This document shows, piece by piece, positions 15,550-22,174 of a stretch of 22,881 nucleotides of DNA. Location: positions 169,398 through 192,278 of the forward strand of contig DINS01000029.1 in assembly GCA_002426015.1 (NCBI GenBank), read 5' to 3'. The first letter of the stretch is position 1. The number at the start of each line of letters is the position of its first letter. Origin of the DNA: Flavobacteriaceae bacterium UBA5534. GTDB lineage: Bacteria; Bacteroidota; Bacteroidia; Flavobacteriales; Flavobacteriaceae. The position numbers and the translations under genes were made by a program. The notes beneath the pieces are model-generated. The model did not search any database and was not told the origin of the DNA. It saw only the letters and a list, made by a program, of their open reading frames with translations.

Positions 15550-16716
15550 TTATACTTTTTGTAAAACCGAAGAAAAGCAGGTAACTAGCTTTTTGAAATC
15601 TTCAGCAGTGTTAAACAAATGGCAGGAAATTCGGATGTAGTTGCCTCTAAAAGACACAAAAATGTTATGGTCGGCCAATGCGGCCTTTAAAACCTTTATA
15701 TCTAAATTGTCAGGTAGCTTAATTCCAAAAAGGTGATGCGTCCGATAACGATCGTCTTCAATGTTGCAACCTAGTGCCTTTAATTCTAAAACAGCTTCTG
15801 ATGAAATAGCTTTACAATATTCTTGAATGGCTATTGGTGTCCATTCAATCACTTGTTTTAAGGCTGCAATCTGCATCTTTACATAAATAAAACTTCCGCT
15901 TTCACCAACCGAATAGCGATTTGCCAACGGTTTGTATTCTGGTTCATAATTGGTCAAACCAGCAAAATTTTCACTATTCAAACGATTAGACCAATTTTCT
16001 TCTAAAGGCACACCATTATCAAAATAAGAGCCATAATAGGCATAACCGCAGCCATAAGGACCAAAAAGCCACTTATATCCAGCGCAAATGAGCGCATCTG
16101 GTTGTATTTCTTTAACCGAAAAAGGTAAAGCACCAACCGATTGACTTCCGTCGATAATTAGTAAAGCATTATGAGCCTTCGTTCTTTGTCTGATGGCTTT
16201 TAAATCGAACAAACTTCCATTAGACCAATGAATATGTCCCATGGCGACCACTGCAGTTTTATCTGTAATGGCTTCAAGGATGGTTTCATTCCATTGTTTG
16301 ACACGATTTGCGGTTGTGTCTGGCGCTTTAATGGTCTTTATGACAGCATTGTATTTTTCAGCTAATTTTTGCCATACATAGATGTTGCTTGGAAATTGCT
16401 CGTGCATGACAATAATTTCGTCGCCAGCGTTTAGTTTAATGTTTTTGGCAACGGTTGCCATACCATAAGATACTGCAGGAATGGTTGCAATTCGATTATG
16501 ATCATCAACCTCTATAAGCTTTGCGAATAGCTTTTTAAGTTCTGCAACAGGCTCAAAATAATCTGAAATAACAATTGAATAAGGTCTGTTTTTTTGCTTC
16601 AATCCTTTTAATCCAGCTTCATAAACAGCTGTAAAAGAAGGTGATTGTGCAGCAATATTCAAATAGGTGATGTTATCAGGAATATCAAACAGATGTTTAT
16701 GGTGTTGTAAGCTCAT
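15550..16716 (-). CDS. Class V aminotransferase (PLP-dependent)
   Basis: The product (388 residues) is a fold-type I PLP enzyme of the class V aminotransferase / cysteine desulfurase superfamily. It shows TYLNIAAQSPS at the start, MHEQFPSNIYVW, VAMGHIHWSNGSLFDL, the PLP-ring aspartate D189 in LLIIDGSQSVG and the Schiff-base lysine K215 in CAGYKWLFGPYGCG. The loop cysteine of desulfurases was not found. I start at ATG 16716 (MSLQHHKHLF). The frame is open up to a TTG at 16773, but that extra stretch reads SFPRKRES and is the translation of the palindrome at 16748-16771, so it is not protein. Amino donor and acceptor are unknown. It is coupled to the Nudix gene and follows the M42 peptidase gene. 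Confidence 0.88.
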   Translation of the reverse strand: MSLQHHKHLFDIPDNITYLNIAAQSPSFTAVYEAGLKGLKQKNRPYSIVISDYFEPVAELKKLFAKLIEVDDHNRIATIPAVSYGMATVAKNIKLNAGDEIIVMHEQFPSNIYVWQKLAEKYNAVIKTIKAPDTTANRVKQWNETILEAITDKTAVVAMGHIHWSNGSLFDLKAIRQRTKAHNALLIIDGSQSVGALPFSVKEIQPDALICAGYKWLFGPYGCGYAYYGSYFDNGVPLEENWSNRLNSENFAGLTNYEPEYKPLANRYSVGESGSFIYVKMQIAALKQVIEWTPIAIQEYCKAISSEAVLELKALGCNIEDDRYRTHHLFGIKLPDNLDIKVLKAALADHNIFVSFRGNYIRISCHLFNTAEDFKKLVTCFSSVLQKV

Positions 16717-16747
16717 ACGCAAATCATTTAAAGGTTCGTTTAAATGA

Positions 16748-16771
16748 GATTCCCGCTTTCGCGGGAATGAC
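16748..16771 (-). repeat. REP-like palindrome 3, between M42 and aminotransferase genes
   Basis: On the - strand: GTC, arm ATTCCCGC, loop GAAA, arm GCGGGAAT, C. The GAAA tetraloop on a GC-rich stem makes this the most stable of the three elements. It lies in the 62 bp between the M42 stop and the aminotransferase ATG. Its translation in one frame gives the SFPRKRES string that often contaminates predicted protein starts. Confidence 0.85.
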
Positions 16772-16778
16772 AAAACTA

Positions 16779-17867
16779 TTATTTAAAGTAAGAAAACGTT
16801 TCTCCGTCTTTAATATTCAAAAGTGACTCATAGATGAGTTTGATCACATTTTCAACATCATCGCGATGTACCATTTCTACTGTAGTATGCATATAACGTA
16901 AAGGCAACGATATCAAGGCACTCGCTACGCCACCATTGCTATATGCAAAAGCATCTGTATCTGTTCCAGTTGCTCTTGATAAGGCAGAGCGCTGAAAAGG
17001 GATTTTGTTCTTTTCGGCTGTGTCAGTAATCAAATCGCGTAATTTTTGTTGAACAGCAGGCGCATAAGCGATTACAGGACCTAAACCAAGTTCTAAATGG
17101 CCTTCTTTTTTCTTATCAATCATAGGTGTTGTCGTATCGTGCGTCACATCGGTAACAATCGCTATATTGGGCTTGATGGTTTGTGTGATCATTTCGGCAC
17201 CACGCAACCCAATTTCTTCTTGTACCGAATTTGTGATATACAAACCAAAAGGTAGTTTCTTTTTGTTTTCATGCAACAGACGTGCAACTTCGGCAATCAT
17301 AAATCCGCCCATACGGTTATCGAGTGCACGACAGACAAACTTATCCTTGTTCAGAATATGAAATTCATCTGGATAGGTAATAACACATCCAACATGCACT
17401 CCCATTTTTTCAACTTCAGCTTTGTCTTTAGCGCCAATATCTATGGTTATATTCTCAATTTTTGGTGTTTCTTCTTTGGATTTGTCTCTTGTATGAATTG
17501 CTGGCCATCCAAATACACCTTTTACAATACCTTTTTTGGTGTGTATATTCACAATTTTACTTGGAGCGATCATGTGGTCACTGCCTCCATTTCGAATTAC
17601 ATAAATCAACCCATTATCTGAAATATAATTTACATACCACGAGATTTCGTCAGCATGACCTTCAATCACGACTTTGTATTTTGCTTTCGGATTGATGACA
17701 CCTACTGCTGTTCCATAGGTATCGGTTATAAACTCATCTACATAAGGTTTTAGATAGTCCATCCATAGCTTTTGACCTGTCCACTCATAACCAGTAGGTG
17801 AGGCGTTGTTTAAGTATGATTCTAAAAAGTCTAATGATTTTTTGTTTAAAATGCTTGTCTTTGCCAT
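16779..17867 (-). CDS. M42-family metalloaminopeptidase
   Basis: This 362-residue cytosolic enzyme belongs to the M42 glutamyl aminopeptidase / TET peptidase family, which forms large self-compartmentalised assemblies that trim peptides. The two-metal site is complete: H71 and D73 in EGHADEIS, D183 in CRALDNRMGG, the catalytic pair E217-E218 in SVQEEIGLRGA, D240 in VTDVTHDT and H327 in LPLRYMHTTVEMVH. Length matches the family (about 350). The ATG at 17867 gives MAKTSILNK. The gene is divergent from the DUF4294 gene, with 114 bp between the two starts, and is followed by a REP-like element and the aminotransferase gene. Side-chain preference cannot be read from the sequence. Confidence 0.92.
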   Translation of the reverse strand: MAKTSILNKKSLDFLESYLNNASPTGYEWTGQKLWMDYLKPYVDEFITDTYGTAVGVINPKAKYKVVIEGHADEISWYVNYISDNGLIYVIRNGGSDHMIAPSKIVNIHTKKGIVKGVFGWPAIHTRDKSKEETPKIENITIDIGAKDKAEVEKMGVHVGCVITYPDEFHILNKDKFVCRALDNRMGGFMIAEVARLLHENKKKLPFGLYITNSVQEEIGLRGAEMITQTIKPNIAIVTDVTHDTTTPMIDKKKEGHLELGLGPVIAYAPAVQQKLRDLITDTAEKNKIPFQRSALSRATGTDTDAFAYSNGGVASALISLPLRYMHTTVEMVHRDDVENVIKLIYESLLNIKDGETFSYFK

Positions 17868-17981
17868 GTATAAATATTTTTGACTAAATTAATAATATTA
17901 ATAGGATTTTAAGGTTATTGAATATGTAAATTCTTAATTTTACATTAGATTTTTGGAACGATTTTAGATTCGTCATACAAT

Positions 17982-18659
17982 ATGAAGTTTACAGTCTACA
18001 TAGTTTTACTTTTTCCTTTCCTGATGCTTGGTCAAATTGAGCCGATTATTAAGGATTCAACAGCGGTGGAATATTATGTGATCGATGGTGATTCGGTGGC
18101 AATTCCAGTAATTGAATTGCGAGAGGTTGTCATCAATAAAAACAAAAACTTTGATAAAGAAGCGAGAATCCGCTACCTTATTTTAAAGCGAAAAACACTA
18201 AAAGTTTATCCTTATGCCAAATTGGCTGCCGAACGTTTGGTGACTTTGAATGAACGTTTGGCGACCCTTGAGAAAAAAAGCGATAAGAGAGCCTATGCCA
18301 AAATCATTCATAAGTATTTAGAGGAAGAATTTGCTGCCGAACTAAAGAAATTGACTCGAACGGAAGGGCAGATTTTAGTAAAGTTGATACACAGACAAAC
18401 TGGAAAAACAACATTTCAGCTTATTAAAGAATTGCGAAGTGGTTGGCGAGCCTTTTGGTTTAACAATACAGCGCGATTGTTTGATATCTCACTAAAAAAA
18501 GAATTTGAGCCAGCAACCGAAAGTGAAGACTTCCTTATTGAAGACATTCTACAAAAAGCATTTAGGTCTGGTCAGCTTGTACCACAGGAACCAGCATTTG
18601 CCATCGATTATCAAAAACTTCGTGAGCAGTGGACTGGCAAAACGACCGTATTGAATTAG
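17982..18659 (+). CDS. DUF4294 domain protein, exported
   Basis: The 225-residue product starts with a short signal peptide (MKFTVYIVLLFPFLMLGQ) and has the features of DUF4294, a family largely limited to Bacteroidota: DSVAIPVIELREVVI, a basic helix RIRYLILKRKTLKVYPYAKLA, GQILVKLIHRQTGKTTFQLI, then LRSGWRAFWFNNTARLFDIS and a C-terminal LREQW. No function is established for it. Its TAG is followed at once by the ATG of the TrhA-like gene, so the pair is translationally coupled. It is divergent from the M42 peptidase gene, an arrangement I recall from other flavobacteria. No TAnnTTTG box was found in the intervening 114 bp. Confidence 0.85.
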   Translation: MKFTVYIVLLFPFLMLGQIEPIIKDSTAVEYYVIDGDSVAIPVIELREVVINKNKNFDKEARIRYLILKRKTLKVYPYAKLAAERLVTLNERLATLEKKSDKRAYAKIIHKYLEEEFAAELKKLTRTEGQILVKLIHRQTGKTTFQLIKELRSGWRAFWFNNTARLFDISLKKEFEPATESEDFLIEDILQKAFRSGQLVPQEPAFAIDYQKLREQWTGKTTVLN

Positions 18660-19286
18660 ATGAGAATACAAAGCCAATTTGAAGAACGACTTAACGCTTG
18701 GAGCCATGGTATTGGCGCTTTATTAGGCATTGCAGGATTGGTGTTATTGGTGGTTTTTACTCAAAACACCATCGATTGGAGTTTGTTCAGTGTCATTATT
18801 TATGGAATCTCAATCATTGTACTTTTTGCAGCATCAACGGTTTATCATGCTGTAAAAGGCGATCGACGAAAACACTTTTTTAGAATTGTTGACCATATCA
18901 GCATTTATTTTCTTATAGCTGGTACTTATACACCAGTATTGCTTATTACTTTACCAGATAGTTTAGGTTGGTTATTGTTTTGGACTGTTTGGGGAATTGC
19001 AGCTTTTGGCGTGATTTTAAAACTATTTTTTACAGGTCGTTTTGAAGTGTTTTCAACACTTTTGTATTTAGTAATGGGTTGGCTTATTGTGTTTGATTTT
19101 TCTACGCTTGCTGACCGAATGGATACAAACGGACTATTGCTGCTTTTTGCTGGTGGCTTATTTTATACTGTAGGTATTGTGTTTTATGCCATTCATAAAA
19201 TTCCTTATAACCACGTCATTTGGCACTTATTTGTACTTGGAGGTGCTATATGTCATTTTTTTATGATTTTTGGGTATGTGATTTAA
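18660..19286 (+). CDS. trhA: TrhA / hemolysin III family membrane protein
   Basis: This 208-residue protein has seven predicted transmembrane helices and belongs to the hemolysin III / TrhA family of the PAQR and CREST superfamily. The polar signature is complete: H16 in NAWSHGIGALLG, S59 and H63 in ASTVYHAV, D78-H79 in RIVDHISIYFLIAGTYTP, and H185 and H189 in NHVIWHLFVLGGAICHF. CREST members are thought to be metal-dependent membrane hydrolases; Escherichia coli TrhA affects membrane energy homeostasis, and haemolytic activity is doubtful for most members. The ATG directly abuts the stop of the DUF4294 gene. Its stop is only six bases from the stop of the convergent amidohydrolase gene, with no hairpin between. 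Confidence 0.9.
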   Translation: MRIQSQFEERLNAWSHGIGALLGIAGLVLLVVFTQNTIDWSLFSVIIYGISIIVLFAASTVYHAVKGDRRKHFFRIVDHISIYFLIAGTYTPVLLITLPDSLGWLLFWTVWGIAAFGVILKLFFTGRFEVFSTLLYLVMGWLIVFDFSTLADRMDTNGLLLLFAGGLFYTVGIVFYAIHKIPYNHVIWHLFVLGGAICHFFMIFGYVI

Positions 19287-19292
19287 TTGTGT

Positions 19293-20102
19293 TTATAACT
19301 TACTCACATCAATTTTAAATAACTCGGCTGCATTTTTCCAAAGGATCAATTCTTTCTTTTCGTCTGGAAGTTCTAACTGATCCATAAATTTTAAGTACGA
19401 TTTCATATTAGAAATAGGCCAATCTGTTCCGTAAAGCAAGTATTTTGGGTCTCCAGCGTAGGTAATCATTTCTTCGATTTCTGTTTTCATGTAGCGTTCA
19501 AACTTATCTGAAAAATCGCCTAATACCAATCCAGAAATATCTGCATGTACATTCTTGTTTTTGTAAACCACTTCCATACAATCTTTTATCCAAGGATTAC
19601 CAACATGGCAAATCACAATTTTTAAATCTGGATAATCAACAGCTAAATCATCAATATGTAAAGGGTGTGAAAATTTTACCTTACCAGTAGGAGCATAGGT
19701 GTCTCCAGAATGAAACATCACAGGCACATCATACTCAACAGCCATATCATACACAACTTTTAGACGAATATCATTTGGGTAAAAAGGTTCGTAACCAGGG
19801 TAAAATTTGAGGCCTTTAATAAGGCCACTTTCAAGGTATTCACTAATTTCTCTTAAATCTCTATGATTATAGTTTAGGTAGCTTATACCAGCAACCACAC
19901 CTAAATTATCACGTCCGCTAATGGCTTCAACTACCTGTTTTGTACTTGGTCGATGCTCATTTACCTTGTAAGAAGATAACACTAAAGAATAATCAACCTT
20001 GTTTTCTGCCATAGTATCAGTAAGTTTATTTAGGCAATCTTCTAATGAAACAACTCTGTCTTCATGGTAGTTATTTATGTGTGTGTGAACGTCAATAATC
20101 AT
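19293..20102 (-). CDS. Amidohydrolase-family (Amidohydro_2) metal-dependent hydrolase
   Basis: The 269-residue protein is a TIM-barrel metal hydrolase of the amidohydrolase superfamily. The metal ligands fall in the normal order: H6-x-H8 in IIDVHTHIN after strand 1, H131 in VMFHSGDTY after strand 5, H166 in VICHVGNPW after strand 6, and D227 in LLYGTDWPI after strand 8. The lack of a carboxylated lysine and the TDWP motif place it in the group with ACMSD-like decarboxylases and 2-pyrone-4,6-dicarboxylate hydrolases. The reaction may thus be hydrolysis or non-oxidative decarboxylation; the substrate is not deducible. No pathway neighbours are present. Start at ATG 20102 retains strand 1. Confidence 0.85.
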   Translation of the reverse strand: MIIDVHTHINNYHEDRVVSLEDCLNKLTDTMAENKVDYSLVLSSYKVNEHRPSTKQVVEAISGRDNLGVVAGISYLNYNHRDLREISEYLESGLIKGLKFYPGYEPFYPNDIRLKVVYDMAVEYDVPVMFHSGDTYAPTGKVKFSHPLHIDDLAVDYPDLKIVICHVGNPWIKDCMEVVYKNKNVHADISGLVLGDFSDKFERYMKTEIEEMITYAGDPKYLLYGTDWPISNMKSYLKFMDQLELPDEKKELILWKNAAELFKIDVSKL

Positions 20103-20173
20103 AGTAATAGTTTAATTTATTTTTAGGTTTATAAAGCTAATGAATTCTTGCTGTAGTAGAAAGATTGAAAGAA

Positions 20174-20602
20174 TTAAACTTCTAAAAAGTCTTTATATTC
20201 TTCAAAAAAGGCTTCAAAAAGACTCATTTTTTCATTAAAAAACTCCATTACATCTCTCCATGTGTTTTTATTGTGAATAGATACTTTTTGGTCTAAAGTG
20301 ACATAAATTCTGGAAATTTCCTTGCCATTGTCGAGTATATATTCTTCTTCAAATATGGCGTCTGGAAGAAAGTCTTCTTTTAAGATAGATTGTAATGATT
20401 GTAGTTTTTCCCAGTAGTTAATTCGGTTTTCTAAATCGTCTTCTAAATCGAGAGATACTAAAGCTGTTTTTGTATCGAAATGAAATTTAAATGAAAAGCC
20501 TTTAATTTTTGTGTCGTATAATATCCATTTTCTGGGAAACGATTTCCCGAAGCTTATCCAAAAGTCTTCACGTAATTTTCTACTTTCTTCTTTTGAGAAC
20601 AT
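20174..20602 (-). CDS. DUF4268 domain protein
   Basis: This 142-residue protein is made entirely of a DUF4268 domain: EESRKLREDFWISFGKSFP at the start, FSFKFHFDTKTALVSLDLE, several acidic helices, then the ending WRDVMEFFNEKMSLFEAFFE. No signal peptide or membrane segment is present, so it is cytosolic. In other bacteria DUF4268 is often seen at the C-terminus of restriction or defence-type endonuclease-like proteins, but stand-alone short versions like this are common in flavobacteria and have no known role. It is flanked by heptameric repeat arrays upstream (20616-20688). The start ATG at 20602 immediately precedes ttc tct aaa-type codons for MFSKEESRK and needs no alternative. Confidence 0.8.
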   Translation of the reverse strand: MFSKEESRKLREDFWISFGKSFPRKWILYDTKIKGFSFKFHFDTKTALVSLDLEDDLENRINYWEKLQSLQSILKEDFLPDAIFEEEYILDNGKEISRIYVTLDQKVSIHNKNTWRDVMEFFNEKMSLFEAFFEEYKDFLEV

Positions 20603-20615
20603 TTTTTTTGTCTTT

Positions 20616-20643
20616 AGCTTTTAGCCATTGGCTTTTGGCTTAT
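20616..20643. repeat. Degenerate heptamer array (GCTTTT/GCC type)
   Basis: Four 7-bp units: AGCTTTT, AGCCATT, GGCTTTT, GGCTTAT. Read on the - strand they are AAAAGCC-like. The array starts 13 bp before (upstream of) the DUF4268 start codon on the - strand and is separated from the perfect array at 20654 by a T-rich spacer. Confidence 0.55.
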
Positions 20644-20653
20644 TGTTTTTTTT

Positions 20654-20688
20654 AACCACTAACCACTAACCACTAACCACTAACCACT
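20654..20688. repeat. Perfect heptamer tandem repeat (AACCACT)x5
   Basis: Five exact copies of AACCACT (AGTGGTT on the - strand) run without a gap and overlap the TAG stop of the ZIP transporter gene (complement of 20687-20689). Perfect identity points to recent slippage or active homogenisation. No spacers are present, so it is not a CRISPR array. Confidence 0.95.
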
Positions 20689-21361
20689 AAATTAAATATG
20701 CGACAGCGACACCTAACAAAATCGACACCAATTTTGATAAATTAAACTTATGACCTTCGCTACTTTCAAATAAGATAATGGTAGAAATGTGGAAGAAAAT
20801 ACCAATAACAATAGCGTTGATATAATATACGTAACCAGAAACTAATTCCACATTATTTGAAATTATGGTGCCTAATGGTGTCATAGAAGCAAAAACCACT
20901 AAAAAGCCTATAATTTGAGTTTTGGTAAAATGAGATTGCAGTAAGTACATTGTTAATAACGCTGCAATAGGAATTTTATGAACCAACACACCATATACCA
21001 TATCGTTATGCTGATGAATAGGGAATCCTTCTAAAAAACTATGAATACATAAGCTTATAAAAAGTAACCAAGGAAAGCTTGTTTCGTGTTTATGGATATG
21101 TACATGACCATGTTCAGCTCCTTTAGAAAAAAACTCCAAAATAATCTGAATTAATATACCGCTCATTATAAATAAGCCTGTTTGTTTTCCTTCAAGATGT
21201 TCATAAACTTCTGGAAGCAAATCAAAAAGCGTTAATGCCAATAAAAATGCACCACTAAAGGATAATAATATTTTTGTGTAACTCGATTTTTTTTGCTTAA
21301 AAATGACCACAAGTATTACACCGATTGCTACAGCATATATAGGAAATAAGTATTTGTTCAT
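20687..21361 (-). CDS. ZIP-family metal transporter
   Basis: The 224-residue inner-membrane protein is a ZIP (Zrt/Irt-like) transporter that moves Zn2+ or Fe2+ into the cytoplasm. About seven or eight hydrophobic segments are visible. A histidine-rich cytoplasmic loop (HGHVHIHKH, 84-92) precedes the metal-site helix H107-S-F-L-E111-G in IHSFLEGFPIH, and the next helix carries H128-K-I-P131 (VHKIPIAALL). FFHISTIILFESSEGH contributes further polar residues. Metal preference cannot be read from this. Its TAG lies inside a five-copy heptamer repeat. The SAM methyltransferase gene is 23 bp upstream on the same strand, so the two may be cotranscribed. Confidence 0.9.
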   Translation of the reverse strand: MNKYLFPIYAVAIGVILVVIFKQKKSSYTKILLSFSGAFLLALTLFDLLPEVYEHLEGKQTGLFIMSGILIQIILEFFSKGAEHGHVHIHKHETSFPWLLFISLCIHSFLEGFPIHQHNDMVYGVLVHKIPIAALLTMYLLQSHFTKTQIIGFLVVFASMTPLGTIISNNVELVSGYVYYINAIVIGIFFHISTIILFESSEGHKFNLSKLVSILLGVAVAYLI

Positions 21362-21384
21362 ACTGCTAAAATACCAAATATTGG

Positions 21385-22116
21385 TTATTTAAAAATCATT
21401 ACTAAACGTTCTGAAGTTGTTTTATAATATTTTCTCAATTTGTAATCACCAAAAACATCTAATAAAAACACACCAGCTTTTTCAAAAAGTGTTTCAAAGT
21501 CTTTCAATGTTAGAGCTTTAACACGTTCTTGAAAGTTATAATCTTCGCCATCAGCAGTAAAAGAAATATCTTTAATTATATAACCATCTTTTACATAGCG
21601 TTTTTGATGAAACTCAATTCCTTCAATTGTTTTTACATCTTCAGCAACTAAATTTTCAATAATAAAATCGGTATTCATAAAGTCAATAACACCAAAGCCA
21701 AACTCGTTTAAATCTTCTTTTATAGCTTTAATGGTATTTAAATTATCTTCCTCTTTATCAAAGTATCCAAAACTGGTAAATAAATTAAAAACAGCATCAA
21801 ACTTTTCGTTATAAGGTTTGCACATATCATGCACCTCAAAATGAAGGGTGTCGTTTTCAAATTGTTTGGCGTATGCTATACTGTTTTCTGATAAATCTAC
21901 TCCAGTTACATTATAACCTAATGAGTTGAGATATACCGAATGACGACCTTTACCACAAGCTAAATCTAAAACTTTGCCATCTTCAGGAAGATTAAGATAA
22001 TTGGTTAAATTATCCATAAATTGGTGTGCCTCTTCGTGATCTCTATCTTTATATAAAATATGGTAGTAAGGCGTATCAAACCATGAAGCGTACCATTGTG
22101 TTTTTTCTTTTGTCAT
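21385..22116 (-). CDS. Class I SAM-dependent methyltransferase
   Basis: This 243-residue cytosolic protein has a Rossmann-type methyltransferase fold. Motif I is VLDLACGKGRHS (49-60), motif II VTGVDLSENSIAYAK with the acidic ribose-binding Asp, and motif III follows at FEVHDMCKPYNEKFDAVFNL. The N-terminus (WYASWFDTPYYHILYKDRDH) is typical of a small-molecule methyltransferase subgroup common in Bacteroidota. The acceptor is unknown. The start ATG at 22116 faces the THUMP methyltransferase gene at 22175; the 58-bp gap holds a perfect inverted repeat with a -7-type box on each strand. The ZIP transporter gene follows after 23 bp. Confidence 0.88.
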   Translation of the reverse strand: MTKEKTQWYASWFDTPYYHILYKDRDHEEAHQFMDNLTNYLNLPEDGKVLDLACGKGRHSVYLNSLGYNVTGVDLSENSIAYAKQFENDTLHFEVHDMCKPYNEKFDAVFNLFTSFGYFDKEEDNLNTIKAIKEDLNEFGFGVIDFMNTDFIIENLVAEDVKTIEGIEFHQKRYVKDGYIIKDISFTADGEDYNFQERVKALTLKDFETLFEKAGVFLLDVFGDYKLRKYYKTTSERLVMIFK

Positions 22117-22133
22117 CGATTAATTCGTCTGAC

Positions 22134-22156
22134 TGCAAAAATACTTTATTTTTGCA
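22134..22156. promoter_or_regulatory. Divergent promoter with 10-bp inverted repeat
   Basis: TGCAAAAATA (22134-22143) and TATTTTTGCA (22147-22156) are exact inverted copies around CTT. Each arm contains TATTTTTG, a perfect TAnnTTTG -7 box, one per strand (22147-22154 on +; complement of 22136-22143 on -). They point to the two divergent methyltransferase genes, with about 20 bp from each box to its start codon. A clear -33 TTTG was not found for either. Confidence 0.55.
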
Positions 22157-22174
22157 ATCTATATTAGATGAATA

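Noticed and set aside
15550..16716. Cysteine desulfurase (SufS/IscS) label for the aminotransferase
   Set aside because: The catalytic-loop cysteine was not found and no Fe-S assembly genes are adjacent, so only the superfamily name is given.
17167..17695. Three overlapping + strand frames opposite the M42 peptidase gene
   Set aside because: The complete metal site on the - strand fixes the coding strand.
18660..19286. Haemolysin (virulence factor) label
   Set aside because: The hemolysin III name is historical; the sequence supports a TrhA/PAQR-type membrane protein and no toxin role.
20174..20602. Defence or restriction function for the DUF4268 protein
   Set aside because: No nuclease motif is visible and no restriction, toxin or other defence gene lies nearby.
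20654..20688. Possible CRISPR array
   Set aside because: The units are 7 bp with no spacers and no cas genes lie nearby; it is a simple tandem repeat.
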